The notes below the pieces were generated by a model. It searched no databases. It saw only the letters and a program-made list of their open reading frames with translations, and had not been told where the DNA came from. Below are positions 36,601 through 48,149 of a DNA stretch of 64,000 nt, piece by piece. The stretch lies in contig NC_133658.1 in the NCBI RefSeq assembly GCF_037893015.1, positions 255,614,356 to 255,678,355 of the forward strand. The letters are read 5' to 3'. Within the stretch, counting starts at the first letter, position 1; each line of letters starts with the position of its first letter. This DNA comes from Macrotis lagotis. Lineage: Eukaryota; Chordata; Mammalia; Peramelemorphia; Peramelidae. The translations under genes were made by a program, and so were the position numbers.

Positions 36601-37420
36601 TTGTATTAAACTTGGGGATAGAAAGACAAAAAATAAGGATACTCTGCTCTTAAGAAACTTATTTAGAGTTTAATGGGGGAAGCAACATGAATGAATAATA
36701 TCATACACACATACAATCTATTTTTCTACACAAACACACACACACACATTCCCATGGTGGTTTTGGGAGAGGAGGCACTAGCATCAGAGGTATCAGGAAA
36801 GGTTGCTTGTAGAAAGTAGTTTTGAACTTAGTCCTAAAGGAAACCAGGGTTTCCAAGAGACAGAGGTGGAGAGGGTGTGCATTCCAAGCTTGATGGTGGG
36901 AGTGGGACCCAGAGAGTATAAAAACTTAGATATGGGAAATGGAGTTTTTTACTTATAGAACAAAGACTATTCCAGTGTGTCCGTGTTGCAGAATGCAAGG
37001 AAAGAACTGTTTAAGAAAACTGGAAAGGTAGGAAAAGATCAATGTATGAAGAGCTTTAAGTAACAAATAGAGGATTATAGTTGAGTCACTGGAATTTATT
37101 GATGAAGATCTGATGGGAGGGTACAACAAGATCAAATCAGAGTTTTAGGGAAAGACTTTGATGATTGTATGGAGGATAGATTAGCCAGGAAAGACTGATC
37201 CTAATCAGTATGCTAAAGCAGTAGTCCACAAAAGAGTTAGGGGACAGAAATAGAGTGGTAGCTAGAATGGAGAATAGGGAAATATAAAGAGATGTAGGAA
37301 TAGTTCACGACTGTTTTGGTAACAAATTGGATGTGTAGGGTAGGTTAGGTTTAGTTATAGACTTAGGGTTAGGTTTAGGGCATACAATTGAAGATGAAAA
37401 CCTGAATAACTGGGAGAATG
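36601..37420 (+). repeat. Ancient mammal-wide interspersed repeat, second copy
   Basis: 'actctgctcttaagaaactt', 'tagagtttaatgggggaagc', 'gaggtggagagggtgtgcat', 'tcaatgtatgaagagcttta' and 'gattagccaggaaagactga' follow the order of the same unnamed family as 12.7-13.6 kb, but cover its earlier part. A telomere-like patch lies inside at 37334-37380. An interrupted (CA)n run is at 36730-36750. Confidence 0.55.
37334..37380 (+). repeat. Telomere-like TTAGGG-variant patch
   Basis: Three consecutive hexamers TTAGGG, TTAGGT, TTAGGG occupy 37363-37380, preceded by looser units (GTAGGG, TAGGTTAGGTTTAG). Short and imperfect. Confidence 0.75.
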
Positions 37421-37599
37421 ATGTTGCAAGGATCTAGAGTACTGTTTTGAGCTCAGGGTACCCCCCCATCTTTATGAAATACTGTGCCAAATTAGAAGAT
37501 TGTCTACAGAAAGTTGGTCCTGAGAGTGAGATGATTAGCTGAAGGAATTGAGGATGTATAATCTATAAATGACTTAAGAGTGACATGAGATTTGCCTTT

Positions 37600-37710
37600 A
37601 AGCATAGAAAATAAGCTCTTTGAAGGTTGATGTTTTCATTTTAGTCTCTTAATATAGTGTTTGACATATAGTGGGTATTTCTTAAATGCTTGTTGATTGA
37701 TTCAAGTATT
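37600..37710 (+). mobile_element. L2 LINE 3' end
   Basis: 'ataagctctttgaaggttga', 'gtgtttgacatatagtgggt' and 'taaatgcttgttgattgatt' are the L2 terminal series. Confidence 0.75.
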
Positions 37711-38224
37711 TGAAGTTCTGTCATGTGGAAAATTCACTTTTTGGTTTGGCCCCACAACACAGAATGAGCAATTGGAGGGTGGAGGGAATTTTTTGAGAGA
37801 TTCATTTAAGCTAAATTTAAGGAAAATTTGTTTCATAAGGGTTTCTACTCATTGGAGATCTAAAAGTTGATGCTGAATGTCTACTTCTTAGAGATTTTGT
37901 ACAAGAGATTCCTGTCTTGGTCTGCATGACTTCTTATAAATGTTCTGTTATTTAGCTATTAGTCATAGATTTCCAGATCTCAGATAAATTAGTTCACTAA
38001 ATTAGTTCACTAAATTGCTGTGAGGCAGACCAAGAAAAATAAGAATGTGTCCCATTTACAAGGACAAATGTCTCCCACCTTAATGCAAAATACCCCCAAA
38101 CCATGATATATGTATTATCTTGTCCTCATCTCCATCCCTGTACTTCTGTGGGTCAGATTCCTATTCCTATTCCTTCCTTTTACAATAGGGAAGCTACTTA
38201 CTTACAGTGTAGAAATGAAGGAAG
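37711..38224. other. Unassigned sequence
   Basis: A fragment at 37740-37900 ('cattggagatctaaaagttg') may be a decayed LINE or ancient repeat. No gene seen. A tandem duplication of 'aaattagttcact' occurs at 37986-38014. Confidence 0.4.
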
Positions 38225-38530
38225 GAGAGACACTGCAGCTTATTGGAAAGAGTCTGGCAGTCAAAAGACATGTTTTGGCTCCAATATTTACTAAATTTGT
38301 GACCTTGAATAAGTAGAGTTGCCAATCTGGGACTCAATTCTTTTCAGATGCAAAATGGGGATAATATCGCAAGGGAACATAATATGTTACTGAAGATTTA
38401 ACCTTGGATTTGAAATCAGAAGACTGAGTTCAAATCCTTCTATTGCTTATGAACTATCTGGCAAGTCACTTCAACTCTCCAGACCCTAGAATACTTATTT
38501 TAAAATTAAGAAATTAAAATAGAAAATCTG
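38225..38530 (+). repeat. Two MIR copies in tandem
   Basis: First: 'attggaaagagtctggcagt', 'tttgtgaccttgaataagta', 'ttcagatgcaaaatggggat'. Second: 'ggatttgaaatcagaagact', 'gagttcaaatccttctattg', 'aactatctggcaagtcactt'. Both are sense and decayed. Confidence 0.7.
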
Positions 38531-38569
38531 TAAAGTCTGTTTTCACCCTTAGAATTCCAATCCAGTCAC

Positions 38570-38700
38570 CCAACAAGCTTTGATTAAACAGTCATCATGT
38601 GCTAGACAGGGAATACAGATAGAAATTAAAAAAAATCTATAGTCCCTACCATTATGAAACTCACATGTTAATGGAGGAAAACACTTAAAAGGAAGCTAAA
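38570..38700 (+). repeat. Ancient interspersed repeat fragment
   Basis: 'cagtcatcatgtgctagaca', 'ctatagtccctaccattatg' and 'aactcacatgttaatggagg' echo the 'tgtgccaggcactg ... ccctcaaggagctta' series seen in copies at 48.4 and 36.6 kb. Confidence 0.5.
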
Positions 38701-39012
38701 AAGAAAAGAGAGACACAATATAAAAGACTGGATTACAGAATGGTGAAGAATTAAGAGGGAGGTTTCTGATCTGGGAACCAATCCTTTTAAACTGGTGGTT
38801 CTGGAGCTATCCAGTTGCTGGGTATTTCTGACCAAGAATTCCAGGGCAAAGTAATCCTCCAGGGGGGGGGGGGAGAATTTTCTAGGGCGCCATGGAAGAA
38901 CCTCAATTTGCAATAATTTCATGTGTCTTTTACCACAATCAGAAAAGTGAAACTTGGGGGGAGCAAATATACTATTTAAATGGAGGAAAAGGGTCGTATG
39001 AGTCTTGCTACT
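38701..39012. other. Unassigned sequence
   Basis: Contains a ten-G run near 38864. No gene or named repeat; the antisense open frame 38668-39078 runs into the following SINE and is not a gene. Confidence 0.4.
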
Positions 39013-39122
39013 ACTTTTTTTTTGTGAGGCAATGGAGTTAAGTAACTTGCCCAAGGTCACACAACTAGTAAGTGTCAAATGTCTGAGTTCAAATTAAGTG
39101 CTCTATTCATCTAGTTGCCCCA
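39013..39122 (-). repeat. Short marsupial SINE, antisense, partial
   Basis: Poly-T, 'gtgaggcaatggagttaagt', 'aacttgcccaaggtcacaca', 'ctctattcatctagttgccc'. The middle has lost about 30 bases compared with the full copies. Confidence 0.85.
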
Positions 39123-40390
39123 GTCTACTACTACTTAGAGTTCAAGAGTTACTGTGGTCGTAGGTGTTTAAATTATAGAATTTTGTCAAGCTTGAATGTC
39201 CAAAATAACTAAATAGCACTTAGCTTTTGCAATGTGTTTTCCCCCATATTAGTTTTCTTGAAAAGTTTATTGTCTCATCTAGCTCTTCTGCTTAGCAGCC
39301 CATACATTCATTATCCAAGTGGAGGAAATAGTGAAAGATCCCAGTGGGTTGTTATGTTTTGTGAACAAGTTGCACTTGGGTCCACTTTTGCTCTGAGAGA
39401 ATTGTGGTGGGTTTGGTGCCATCATTAAAGTAGGAATTGGGGTTCCTAATAGTTGTAATGATCACTTATAAAGTATCTGATTTTTTCTCCCTAAAATTTG
39501 TTTTCAGAAGGAAATAAATTTTAGTCCTTGGAGAGATTTTTTTTTAATTGAACCTTAGATGATGTTCAGCTGAGCCCAGTTTCTAAATGAGAAACGAAGA
39601 GACTTCTTTAGTAGAAGGGAGACACCAATGGATAAACCCCATAAGGGACCTATTTGAAGATTTCATGGTATATTTGTCCCTAGAGAAGGGTGCCAGAGGG
39701 AGATTTATTGTGGAAGGCTTTTAGCCTCAAGCTTAATTTTTAAAAAGTATGTATTTCCCTAGTAACAGAATACTTCCATTTAAAAGTCACAGGTGCCTCC
39801 AAGCTCTACTTAGAAGATTACTTTTAAGTTTTTCACATAACAACAGTCTTGTAACTAGGAATTATTTATTATATCAGTCTGAGAGTAGTGTTCTTTTCCT
39901 TTCCTCCAGTCTTCCTCAATTTACCCCCTTGTCAACAGTAGAATCAAATGAAATATATTAAATTAGAGAAGGGAAGAAAGTTTGGATAGAATCTGTAAAT
40001 TCTCACATTTTTAATCATTCAAATTTAAGGAGCTATCTTTTAGACTATAGGTATATAGAAGACAGGAACTGTAGTTATTTTGTATTCTTTAACCTTGCCT
40101 TTCTGTCCTCCCCCTTCCCAAAGTCATGCAATTAATGAATGGGAACTTTTGACTTCTGTTACCAACAATGATGATATTGATAAGTAATGTTCCTTATTTC
40201 TCTCCCCATCCCAAATGATTAAAGATAAATTTTGGAGAATAAATTTACATATTTATGCCAAATGTCCTGCATTCATGGAAAAATAACATCAAATGAATTG
40301 ATGTATCTTAATAGGTCTTTTGGATTTCAAAGTAATGACAACTAAGAAAGAAAGCAAGTATAGTATATGTATAGCTCACTCCAATCAGAA
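39123..40390. other. Unassigned sequence
   Basis: No gene or repeat I can name. Confidence 0.4.
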
Positions 40391-40394
40391 GGAT

Positions 40395-40500
40395 GGGGGG
40401 GTTGGTTCTGACACATTTATTGGTTATATGACCCCTGGGTCAAGTCATTTAACCTCTCAGTTCCCTAGGTAACTCAACACTTCTATAAGTTGAAGAACAT
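40395..40500 (+). repeat. MIR fragment
   Basis: 'tatatgacccctgggtcaag' and 'tcatttaacctctcagttcc' are the central sense MIR words. Confidence 0.65.
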
Positions 40501-40599
40501 GTGCCAATCTATGCAATGGTAGAGAGAATTTTTTCCTTTAAATTTCCTCAGACCAGTGAAATCACAGGTTTGCATTCCTCCCCCCCTTATAACAGGTTA

Positions 40600-40830
40600 C
40601 AGTTATTTATGTGATCCTTTACAGTTCTAAAATACTATACAAGGTATCACCTCCACCCTTACTGTGAGGAAAATAATACATCTATTATCATCCTAATTTT
40701 GCAGATGAGAAAACCAAGGTACAGAGTGACTAGCATAAGGGTGCAGCCTTTTAGGGGTAGAGATGAGACTTGAACCCAGGTCTCTTGATTCTGAATCAAG
40801 AGCTCTGATCCTACCTCTTTTGCTAAATAA
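40600..40830 (-). repeat. MIR-family SINE, antisense
   Basis: 'ctaattttgcagatgagaaa', 'gagacttgaacccaggtctc' and 'gagctctgatcctacctc' in antisense order, preceded by the tail region 'ttatttatgtgatcctttac'. Confidence 0.8.
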
Positions 40831-41370
40831 CTTGACTATAAAAATCACCTTTTTCAGAATTAATTCATCTTCTCCTTTGTCTTATTAGTTGATTAATAGA
40901 GAGGAGCTTCATAAGGAGGGCATTTGCTTGGACAAGAAAGACATCTATGATTTACTTTTTTCACTTAAATTATTTAAGAAATAAAATGATGTCATGTACT
41001 GTTTATGCAACTTTTTGGGGGGGATGGGGTTTAAGAGACAGGATTACAGAATTTTTAAAAACCCAACAAACTACAGTTCCTGTTTTCCCTATGCCTACAA
41101 TCTAATGGATGCTTCTTTAATTTTAAGAACTCTTAAAAATATATAAGTTTACAGAATATATTCAACCTTCCTTCCATTGTTTGGACTTAAATTATTCCTT
41201 TATTGACAGAAGAAATCTTGAAACTTCATTTCTGAAAGAAATGGAAACGTAAAGAAATTCTGTTTCAACACATATGTGATTATGCCTTGATATGCATGTG
41301 ATACATAAATAGCCACATCAATGCCTGAAAATGATATTTACATAACATAGATACAATATTTTTCTATAGT
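40831..41370. other. Unassigned sequence
   Basis: No gene or named repeat. Confidence 0.4.
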
Positions 41371-41372
41371 CC

Positions 41373-41375
<3 letters not shown>

Positions 41376-41450
<75 letters not shown>

Positions 41451-41466
41451 CATACATATACATATA
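41376..41466 (+). repeat. Composite (CT)n-(TA)n-(CATA)n microsatellite
   Basis: CT units to about 41415, then TA units to about 41446, then CATA/TACA units. The three motifs join without spacer. Confidence 0.96.
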
Positions 41467-41504
41467 TAAATCTTTCTCTGTGTGTTTGTTTCTACAGGAC
41501 TTTA

Positions 41505-41640
41505 TAGTTTGAAAATATATTTGATCACAGCAACCCTGTGAAGTCAGTAGTGCAAGTGACAATATTCCTCCCATTTTATAAATGAAAACCCAAGGCTGGC
41601 AGAAGAGATGAGACATACAGTCACCACGTCAGCAAATGAA
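41505..41640 (-). repeat. MIR fragment, antisense
   Basis: 'cagcaaccctgtgaagtcag' and 'cccattttataaatgaaaac' match the antisense MIR 3' half. Confidence 0.65.
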
Positions 41641-42876
41641 AGAAATGATTCTCTTTCTACCTGAAAATGGAAATGCCAAGCTTTATTCTTCATCTCTTCT
41701 GGAACCCCTCTCCCAAATTAGAATAAGGAAAGATTGATAGCAAATAAACTACAAAGAATTTGGTAGAGAGTTAAAACTGATGCATGAGGGTTTTGCATGA
41801 GGCCCTCTTATTAATTAGAGTATACTTGTGTATTTTTTGGTATGCTCCTCACTAATAGAAAATAATTGACTTAGTCATACAGTGGGGGGGGGGGGGGAAG
41901 AAGGGGAACTAAAAAATTTACTGACCTTAAACAAATCACTTAACTTATTAGTATCTCAAGTTATCCAAGGCTATGAATCATAGAGTACTGGCACCTTTGC
42001 CTAAGTTATTACAGTTTCTTCACTGAGTGTTCCCTAGACCATTGAAATTATATATCTAATCAAAAAAAATTCACAGTTCATTTTCTTTCAAATATGGGTG
42101 AGTTGGTATTATACATATTTTTGAAATTAAAATATATCATTTTCACTTTGAAAATTTGAGGACCAAATGTGTTTAATAAAAAAATTAAAAGGAAGGGAAG
42201 GAAGGTTGAATATATTCTTTAAAGTTGAGCTATTCACAACTCTATTCTCTTCTGCCACTAGGCATCAGTTTATCTTCAGCTTACTTCAGTGCATTCTATC
42301 CTACTTATTCTAATCACCTCAAGGTGGAAAAAACAAATCCCATCAACCCAAATATGAATATACATATAATACACATATATGTACATATATAAAACATATA
42401 CATACATTATACACACATTATAAATATACTCACACAAAGAACTAGGTCCTAATTAATGCAAATAAATCATACAAAGTGGCCATATTATTTGAATTTTAAC
42501 TTTTTCCATTCTACTAGAACCAATGACCATACTCTACATAATTTTAACTTTCACAACATCCAACCACTTCCTAAGATTCATTTTTCACATTTCTGAGGAT
42601 CTATCTATACATATATTTATAAACAGGTCTAGAAAAAGAGTAATGGTGGTTATATTCATAATGCCTCTTACATTTTTCTAATACATTCTAATCACTTCTT
42701 GGTCCTTTGTAAGTTTCATTTTCTGCTCCTCTGGAAAATGATATATTTTTTTAAAGTAAAATGCTCAGTTTAGCAAAATTCTATAAAAACAAAAAAGTGG
42801 AATGTTCTATAGGATTCTTAAGGATTGAAACTTGCCTATTCCTCAGAGTATTTATAAGGAATTAGTTTCGCTTAAG
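41641..42876. other. Unassigned AT-rich sequence
   Basis: Includes a 14-G run at about 41884 and a loose ATACACATATAT-type low-complexity zone at 42345-42430. No gene seen. Confidence 0.4.
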
Positions 42877-42890
42877 AATTGTTTCTTTTC

Positions 42891-43041
42891 GGGGTGGCTA
42901 GGTGGCCCAGTGGATAAAGCACCGGCCCTGGAGTCAGGAGTACCCGGGTTCAAATCCAGTCTCAGACACTTAATAATTACCTAGCTGTGTGGCCTTGGGC
43001 AAACCACTTAAACCCATTTGCCTAGCAAAAACCTTAAAAGA
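42891..43041 (+). repeat. Full-length short marsupial SINE with 14-bp TSD
   Basis: This tRNA-derived SINE has an intact-looking pol III promoter: A box TGGCCCAGTGG at 42903-42913 and B box GGTTCAAATCC at 42947-42957. It ends 'gcaaaaaccttaaaaga'. The flanks 'aattgtttcttttc' at 42877-42890 and 43042-43055 are identical, so the copy is probably among the youngest insertions in the window. Mobilisation would depend on a LINE in trans. Confidence 0.96.
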
Positions 43042-43055
43042 AATTGTTTCTTTTC

Positions 43056-44890
43056 TAATTCTGAACTTATAACTCACCCTAATACTAACTTTTAAGAAAA
43101 TAATTAAGCAAAATATCCTAAATATATTTGAATATTTTATAATTTTAAAAATCCTTGCATGTCATTATTCTTTGAATTTCTATTATGTATCTTCTTACAT
43201 TTTAACAGATAAAAGGTATTTGCATCAATTTTCAGTTGAAGAAATATTTCCTGATTGTATTTCCTATTGTCTCTCCCTGTCAGCATCCAATTCTTTGCCA
43301 CAAATTGTTTTGCTGTTGGCTAAAGAAAAAAGGAAGGACCAACTCATTTATGTTGCTGGGCAATCTTCTCCTAGTTTCATAAGGGAAAGCATTTGCCAAA
43401 GACATTGATTTGATAAATAAACAACTTTGGATCCTTTGGAAGTATTTAAAGGGGATTTGGAAAGTCAAATATAAGAGTTGTGATTGAACTTGGCAATTGT
43501 TTAAAATGGCATAAATATCATTTCCCACCCCGCTGTTGCTGGAGGAAATCATAGAGGCAAAGAATAACCATAAACTAATATAAATTTAGTGACTAAAGAC
43601 AGTTTTCTAAAAATGCTAATCAACACCTTTGGATTCTTAGACTATCTGATAGCAACAATAACTCCAAAATACCAGCTGTCAATGGAAGATATTGACCATC
43701 CTTAAAATTGCTTTAATGCTGTGCCCATCAGTGCCCTAATCACCTTCATATTAAGTAGAAGCTGATTGACAATGCACCCATACCTTCCAGAAACATATGG
43801 TTTATTCATTCTTAACCTACTACTTCAAGCCAAAGAACAGATGGACTCATCAGCCAGGAAGGGAAAGATGGTTACTCACTTGCAGATTTCACATTCCCCA
43901 CAGTTTTCCAAGCTTCATTTCCCCACCTTCCTTTACATTTCCATGCCATGCCTTTTAATTAGCCCTTTGTGATACTCTTTAGAAATCTCAAGAGGTGAAA
44001 GCAATAACCATTTGATATAATGAGGAATAATGATGAGATTTTTCAGGATGGTACACAAAAGAGAAGCCTTTAAAAGTATAGTAACTGGCTATAACAGAGA
44101 TAAGATGTTATAATTAAAAAGTTTCAGTAAAAGAATCAGTTACATGTATTTGAAGATTTCAGTGCTACTTGATTTTTCATTAATGTGGATATTCTTTCTA
44201 GCAGTGTAGTCCATGATCTATCTATACCCCTCTCCTACCTTGACTCTTGTCCATGTCTTTTTATAATTCATTTAGAGATAACACATTCAATATGATGACA
44301 ATCTTCTTTCGGGTCTTGCCATATAATGTGGGCACCATTTTAGTACTCATGCTGTTCATTTGTTCTTTCTTGCTCTGGTGAGCCTGAATGACCCACCTTC
44401 TTTTCTGGTTCTAGATCTCTTTTTTGATAATAGCTTTTACAATGCTTTTTCTACTGAATTTATTGTTGGTAATGTGTCACAGTCCGTTTTGCACAATTGT
44501 TTAGTATTTTTCTATCTTTCAGTCTCCCAATGCTCTCAAAATTGTGTTGCTTCCAGAACAGATCTATTTCTCATTTTCTTGGTCTAGTTTGTATGTTTTT
44601 CTTCAGAATCATTTCCATTTTCTCATGCAGCACATTAAGAATCATTTTTCTAGGATCTAAATGTGGAAGATTGATTAGAAAAAAGATTGTAAATAGAAGA
44701 TTGGGTTGATTAATTTTTGGACTCTTAGGGGTGAATCTAAATCTTCTTGCATTGATGATCAAAAAAGAATATAGTCACAAAATCATATGATTACAAAATT
44801 AGAAGGATTCTCATAAGCAGTCTTCCCAATCCATACAAATAGCAATTCATCCTACACATTCCAGCTACCACTTACATTATAGATCAAAGG
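43056..44890. other. Unassigned AT-rich sequence
   Basis: No gene or named repeat is clear in 1.8 kb. Open frames here are short, AT-driven and unrelated to known families. Confidence 0.4.
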
Positions 44891-44894
44891 ATAG

Positions 44895-45080
44895 GATCAT
44901 AGATTTAAAGTCTTAAAAAAGTCATTTACTCCAACTCCTTTGTTTTATTGATGAGGAGACCCAGAAAGGGCTCAGTAATTTGCCTAAGGTGACAAGGGAG
45001 AAAATAGCAGAAGAGGAATTTAATCCACAGGTCCTCCAACTGGAAATTTAGTACTCTTTCAAAGATTCCTGGTGTTGAAG
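44895..45080 (-). repeat. MIR, antisense
   Basis: 'tttgttttattgatgaggag', 'ggctcagtaatttgcctaag' and 'atttaatccacaggtcctcc' in antisense MIR order. Confidence 0.7.
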
Positions 45081-45109
45081 AAACATTTCATCCACGTGCA
45101 ACCTATTGT

Positions 45110-45255
45110 TTAAGACCAAGAGACCAGGGTTCCAGAATGGACTTTGGATCAATGAGTCACCTGATATTAGGCAGTTCACTCAAGTTCTCTGAACCCTAGT
45201 TGTCCTAGTTGGAAAATCACAGGTATAGCCTACATGACCTTTTGGAATCTGAGTT
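45110..45255 (+). repeat. MIR fragment
   Basis: 'ccagggttccagaatggact', 'aggcagttcactcaagttct' and 'ggaaaatcacaggtatagcc' are decayed sense MIR words. Confidence 0.55.
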
Positions 45256-45890
45256 ATTAAATTATTACTTCTTCCTCTGAATATTCCGATTATTCATCTA
45301 GCCAGCTAACTTAAGCATTAGAATGTCTTTTCTGGGTGAAATAAAATTGAATGACGTAGGAATAGTTTAAAAATACAGTTACAAATTCAGATGCTGTATT
45401 TTGAGAATATATCTTCTAAAATATATCTCCCAGAAACAAATTATCTAGTAGTTCTGGCCAATGACCCAATAATTCAACCTGGCAAATAATAATCACTCAT
45501 TTACTAGCCCACAAATCTTGCTGTTTCTAGTCAGCTCCCCCTACAGGAGTCAGAGACAGAAATAAACCAAATTCATGCCTAAAATATAAAGAATATATCA
45601 TTGTACATGATAGAAAAGCTCTTTGCAGGAAAAAAGTGTTTTTTTCTTTTCTGTCAATTAAAAGAATTTCCATTCTTGCAAGTTAATTTATTTTGACTTA
45701 AATTTCAGATTCAATCTTCAGTCATGGATTGTGTAAGGACAGTCCTTGAGCAACAGGGGTAGAAAGACATACCTTTGGCAAGGACAAGAACAAGGGAGAA
45801 TCAGAATTTTAGACACAAAATGAATTAAAGTTATTCTTTTATTGACAATTGGAAATGTCAGTAGATGGCTACTTAACATGGTATAATTTA
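45256..45890. other. Unassigned sequence
   Basis: No gene or named repeat identified. Confidence 0.4.
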
Positions 45891-45894
45891 AGAG

Positions 45895-46120
45895 GCAATG
45901 TAGTGGACTGGAATGGCAGGTAGAAAGATAGACTACTGGGCCTGGAGTCAGGAAGACTCATCTTTCTAAGTTCAAAACTGGCCTTAGATGTCTTCTGTGT
46001 GACCTTGGGCAAGTCACTTAACCTTCTTTGCCACAGTTACCTCATCTATAAAATGAACTAGAGAAGGAAAAGATAAAATACTCCAGTATTTTATTATTAT
46101 AACTGAAGAATCAGTTATAA
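45895..46120 (+). repeat. tRNA-derived marsupial SINE (long-tail type)
   Basis: 'ctactgggcctggagtcagg', 'gtgaccttgggcaagtcact', 'ctcatctataaaatgaacta' and 'gataaaatactccagtattt'. A 14-base insertion-like duplication 'atctttctaag' interrupts the B-box region. Confidence 0.82.
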
Positions 46121-46124
46121 CTGA

Positions 46125-46310
46125 ACAACAACAGTAGACTAGAAAGAGCATTGGACCTGGAGTCAGAAAACCTGGTTTGAAGCCTATCTTTGCTATTTAC
46201 TGTATGTGTGAGGCAAGGCATTCTGGACCTTAGTTTTCTCATCTGTAAAATGAAGGGGATTAAATGTGGTTTCTAAGGTCTCTTCTAGTCCAAAATTCAA
46301 TGAACTGTTT
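46125..46310 (+). repeat. MIR-family SINE
   Basis: 'gcattggacctggagtcaga', 'ttttctcatctgtaaaatga' and 'gtttctaaggtctcttctag' in order. Confidence 0.82.
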
Positions 46311-46439
46311 GAGAATTCAGACCAATAATCCAAACTAGAACATAAGAATCAAGCAATTATTAACCCACACATTGATTTCATCAGTCAGCTTAACTGGAAG
46401 AAGGCAAAGAGACACAACCAAAAACTGAAATAGAGAAAG

Positions 46440-46905
46440 CTATTAGAAGTAGACTTAGCAATCTGAAATTGGGAGCATCTGTTACATTTCTTGACTCTTT
46501 CAATTCACAGACAACTTTAGGCTTAGTCATGGCCATCCTTCCCCTATCATTTCCTGACACAATATTCCTCCTTTGTCTATTGTTGACTCTTGCCCTGCCA
46601 CCTCTTGAAATAATTACTAATTCATTATTTCCATTGCCATTTTCTGCACTTTTATGGGTTTCCCAAGCACTGCCTGTTTCTTCAATTCCATTATTATCAA
46701 ACAGTTCTGTGATAGACTGCTGATCCTCATCTTCCTATGGATTAATTTCATTTTTACACATACCACCCTGGTTTCCAACATCTTCAACACCATATTCTCA
46801 CTATGCGTCATTTTCAAAAGGCAGATTTTCATTATAGGCATCATCTTCAGGACAGAAATATTTTGGACTAGATTCAGGTAAGATGTTTGCTCTGTTATGT
46901 TCAGA
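46440..46905 (-). pseudogene. Possible decayed coding remnant, family unknown
   Basis: Read on the minus strand in one frame from about 46900, three blocks separated by stops look protein-like: an acidic part (YFCPEDDAYNENLPFENDA, then EYGVEDVGNQGG), a middle part (EDEDQQSITELFDNNGIEE) and a basic part (GGRARVNNRQRRNIVSGNDR) running to about 46410. The shift from acidic to Arg/Gly-rich is unusual for random AT-rich DNA. A different minus frame is open for 115 codons over the same bases. I do not recognise the family. It could be a retropseudogene or an old transposon gene; chance is possible. Confidence 0.3.
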
Positions 46906-46969
46906 ACTCTCATGGGCACACAAAAAGAGAAGCAATGAATGTCTCTGAGACCAACTACAGTCAAAATAA

Positions 46970-47239
46970 TGAAAATGCTTAGTTTAAAATATTAATTTAC
47001 AGATCAAGTAGAAAGTCCATTGATAGCTTACATCAAAATGAATTTCAGTATTTACTATTCAAAATTTTAAAAACTTTAATATTTGGGGAAGAAAAAGGTT
47101 TTGTCATATTATTATTATCATCATTATTCTACCTTTGTATGAATTTCATTCTTCCACAAAATCCAACATTGGTGCTTATTTATGACATGGAGTTGACCTG
47201 GACTGGCTTCCTCTGTGGGTCCAATGAATAATAGACTCA
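46970..47239. other. Unassigned sequence
   Basis: No gene or repeat identified. Confidence 0.4.
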
Positions 47240-47395
47240 TAAGACCATAGATTTAAAATTACAAAGGACCTTAGGAGTCATTCAGTCCAATACTTTCACT
47301 TTATGGATTAGTTTATAGAGGCTAAGTGACTTGATCATAATCATGGGGGAAGGGGATTTGAACACAGGTCTTCCCAACTCCAAGTTCAATATTCA
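47240..47395 (-). repeat. MIR, antisense
   Basis: 'tacaaaggaccttaggagtc', 'gaggctaagtgacttgatca' and 'gatttgaacacaggtcttcc' in antisense order. Confidence 0.8.
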
Positions 47396-47397
47396 AT

Positions 47398-47726
47398 CCA
47401 ATAGCAACAACTAGGTGTTGCAGTGGATAGAACACTTGGCTTGGAGTCAGGTGTATGAGAGTTCTAATTCAGCCTCAGACACTTGACACTTACTAGCTGT
47501 GTGACCTTGGGTGGCAAGTCACTTAACCCTAATTGCTTCATATCCAGGGCTACCTCCAGTCATCTTGTTTCATATCTGGGCACTGGACCTGAAAGACTCT
47601 AGGGGAGAAAGTGAGGCTGGTGACTTAGCATAGCACTCCCTCATTCAAATCTAGTTCATGTGGTTGTCATGGCATCATCATCCTGATGTCATGGTCTTCT
47701 TTGAGATGAAGAACAAAAAAATTCAA
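47398..47726 (+). repeat. Long tRNA-derived SINE, full length
   Basis: Head: 'gttgcagtggatagaacact', 'ttggcttggagtcaggtgta', 'tgaccttgggtggcaagtca'. Tail: 'gggcactggacctgaaagac', 'gagaaagtgaggctggtgac', 'tcatggtcttctttgagatg', then an A-run. It is the same long family as the SINE split by L1 at 16.4 kb and serves as its undisrupted reference. Confidence 0.88.
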
Positions 47727-47814
47727 TTAAATCCCACCAGAATATATTTATCTAACATAGAAACATCTACCATATGTTTATATTTATAATTTCTGTTTAT
47801 ATTGATTTTCTCTA

Positions 47815-47935
47815 GTAGACTATAAATTCCTTGAGAGGAGGGATTTTGGGGGGTGGGGGGGTTGTTTTTGCATTCTCAGAACCTAGCAGAGACCCATAGC
47901 AAGAGCTCCATAGGTACTTATTGAATGGAATTAAC
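47815..47935 (+). mobile_element. L2 LINE 3' end
   Basis: 'gactataaattccttgagag', 'acctagcagagacccatagc' and 'ggtacttattgaatgg' fit the L2 terminal sequence; a G-rich run (about 47850) disrupts the middle. Confidence 0.65.
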
Positions 47936-48149
47936 TTGTCTTGAATCTGATCTCCCCCAACCACAACTGAATTTTCCCAACATACTATAATTCCTATTTA
48001 GCACTTTGGGTGGGATAAACACTCCTTTGGAATATTCTAGAGGTGATTCCTAAAGTGGATACAAGTAGGACTAGATGCCTGTGAAATCTCTTGGAGCTCA
48101 AAGGTTCTGTGGTTCTTAACAGGGAGGTTTGTTCTGCCTGTGTCTACAA

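Noticed and set aside
38668..39078. 136-codon minus-strand frame
   Set aside because: It runs through an antisense SINE and a G-run, and has no recognisable domain.
41338..41616. 92-codon minus-strand frame with Arg-Glu and Tyr-Ile runs
   Set aside because: Translation of the (CT)n-(TA)n satellite, not a gene.
42891..43041. tRNA gene (A and B boxes present)
   Set aside because: The boxes belong to a tRNA-derived SINE with a non-tRNA body, an A-rich end and a target duplication; no cloverleaf or anticodon arm is apparent.
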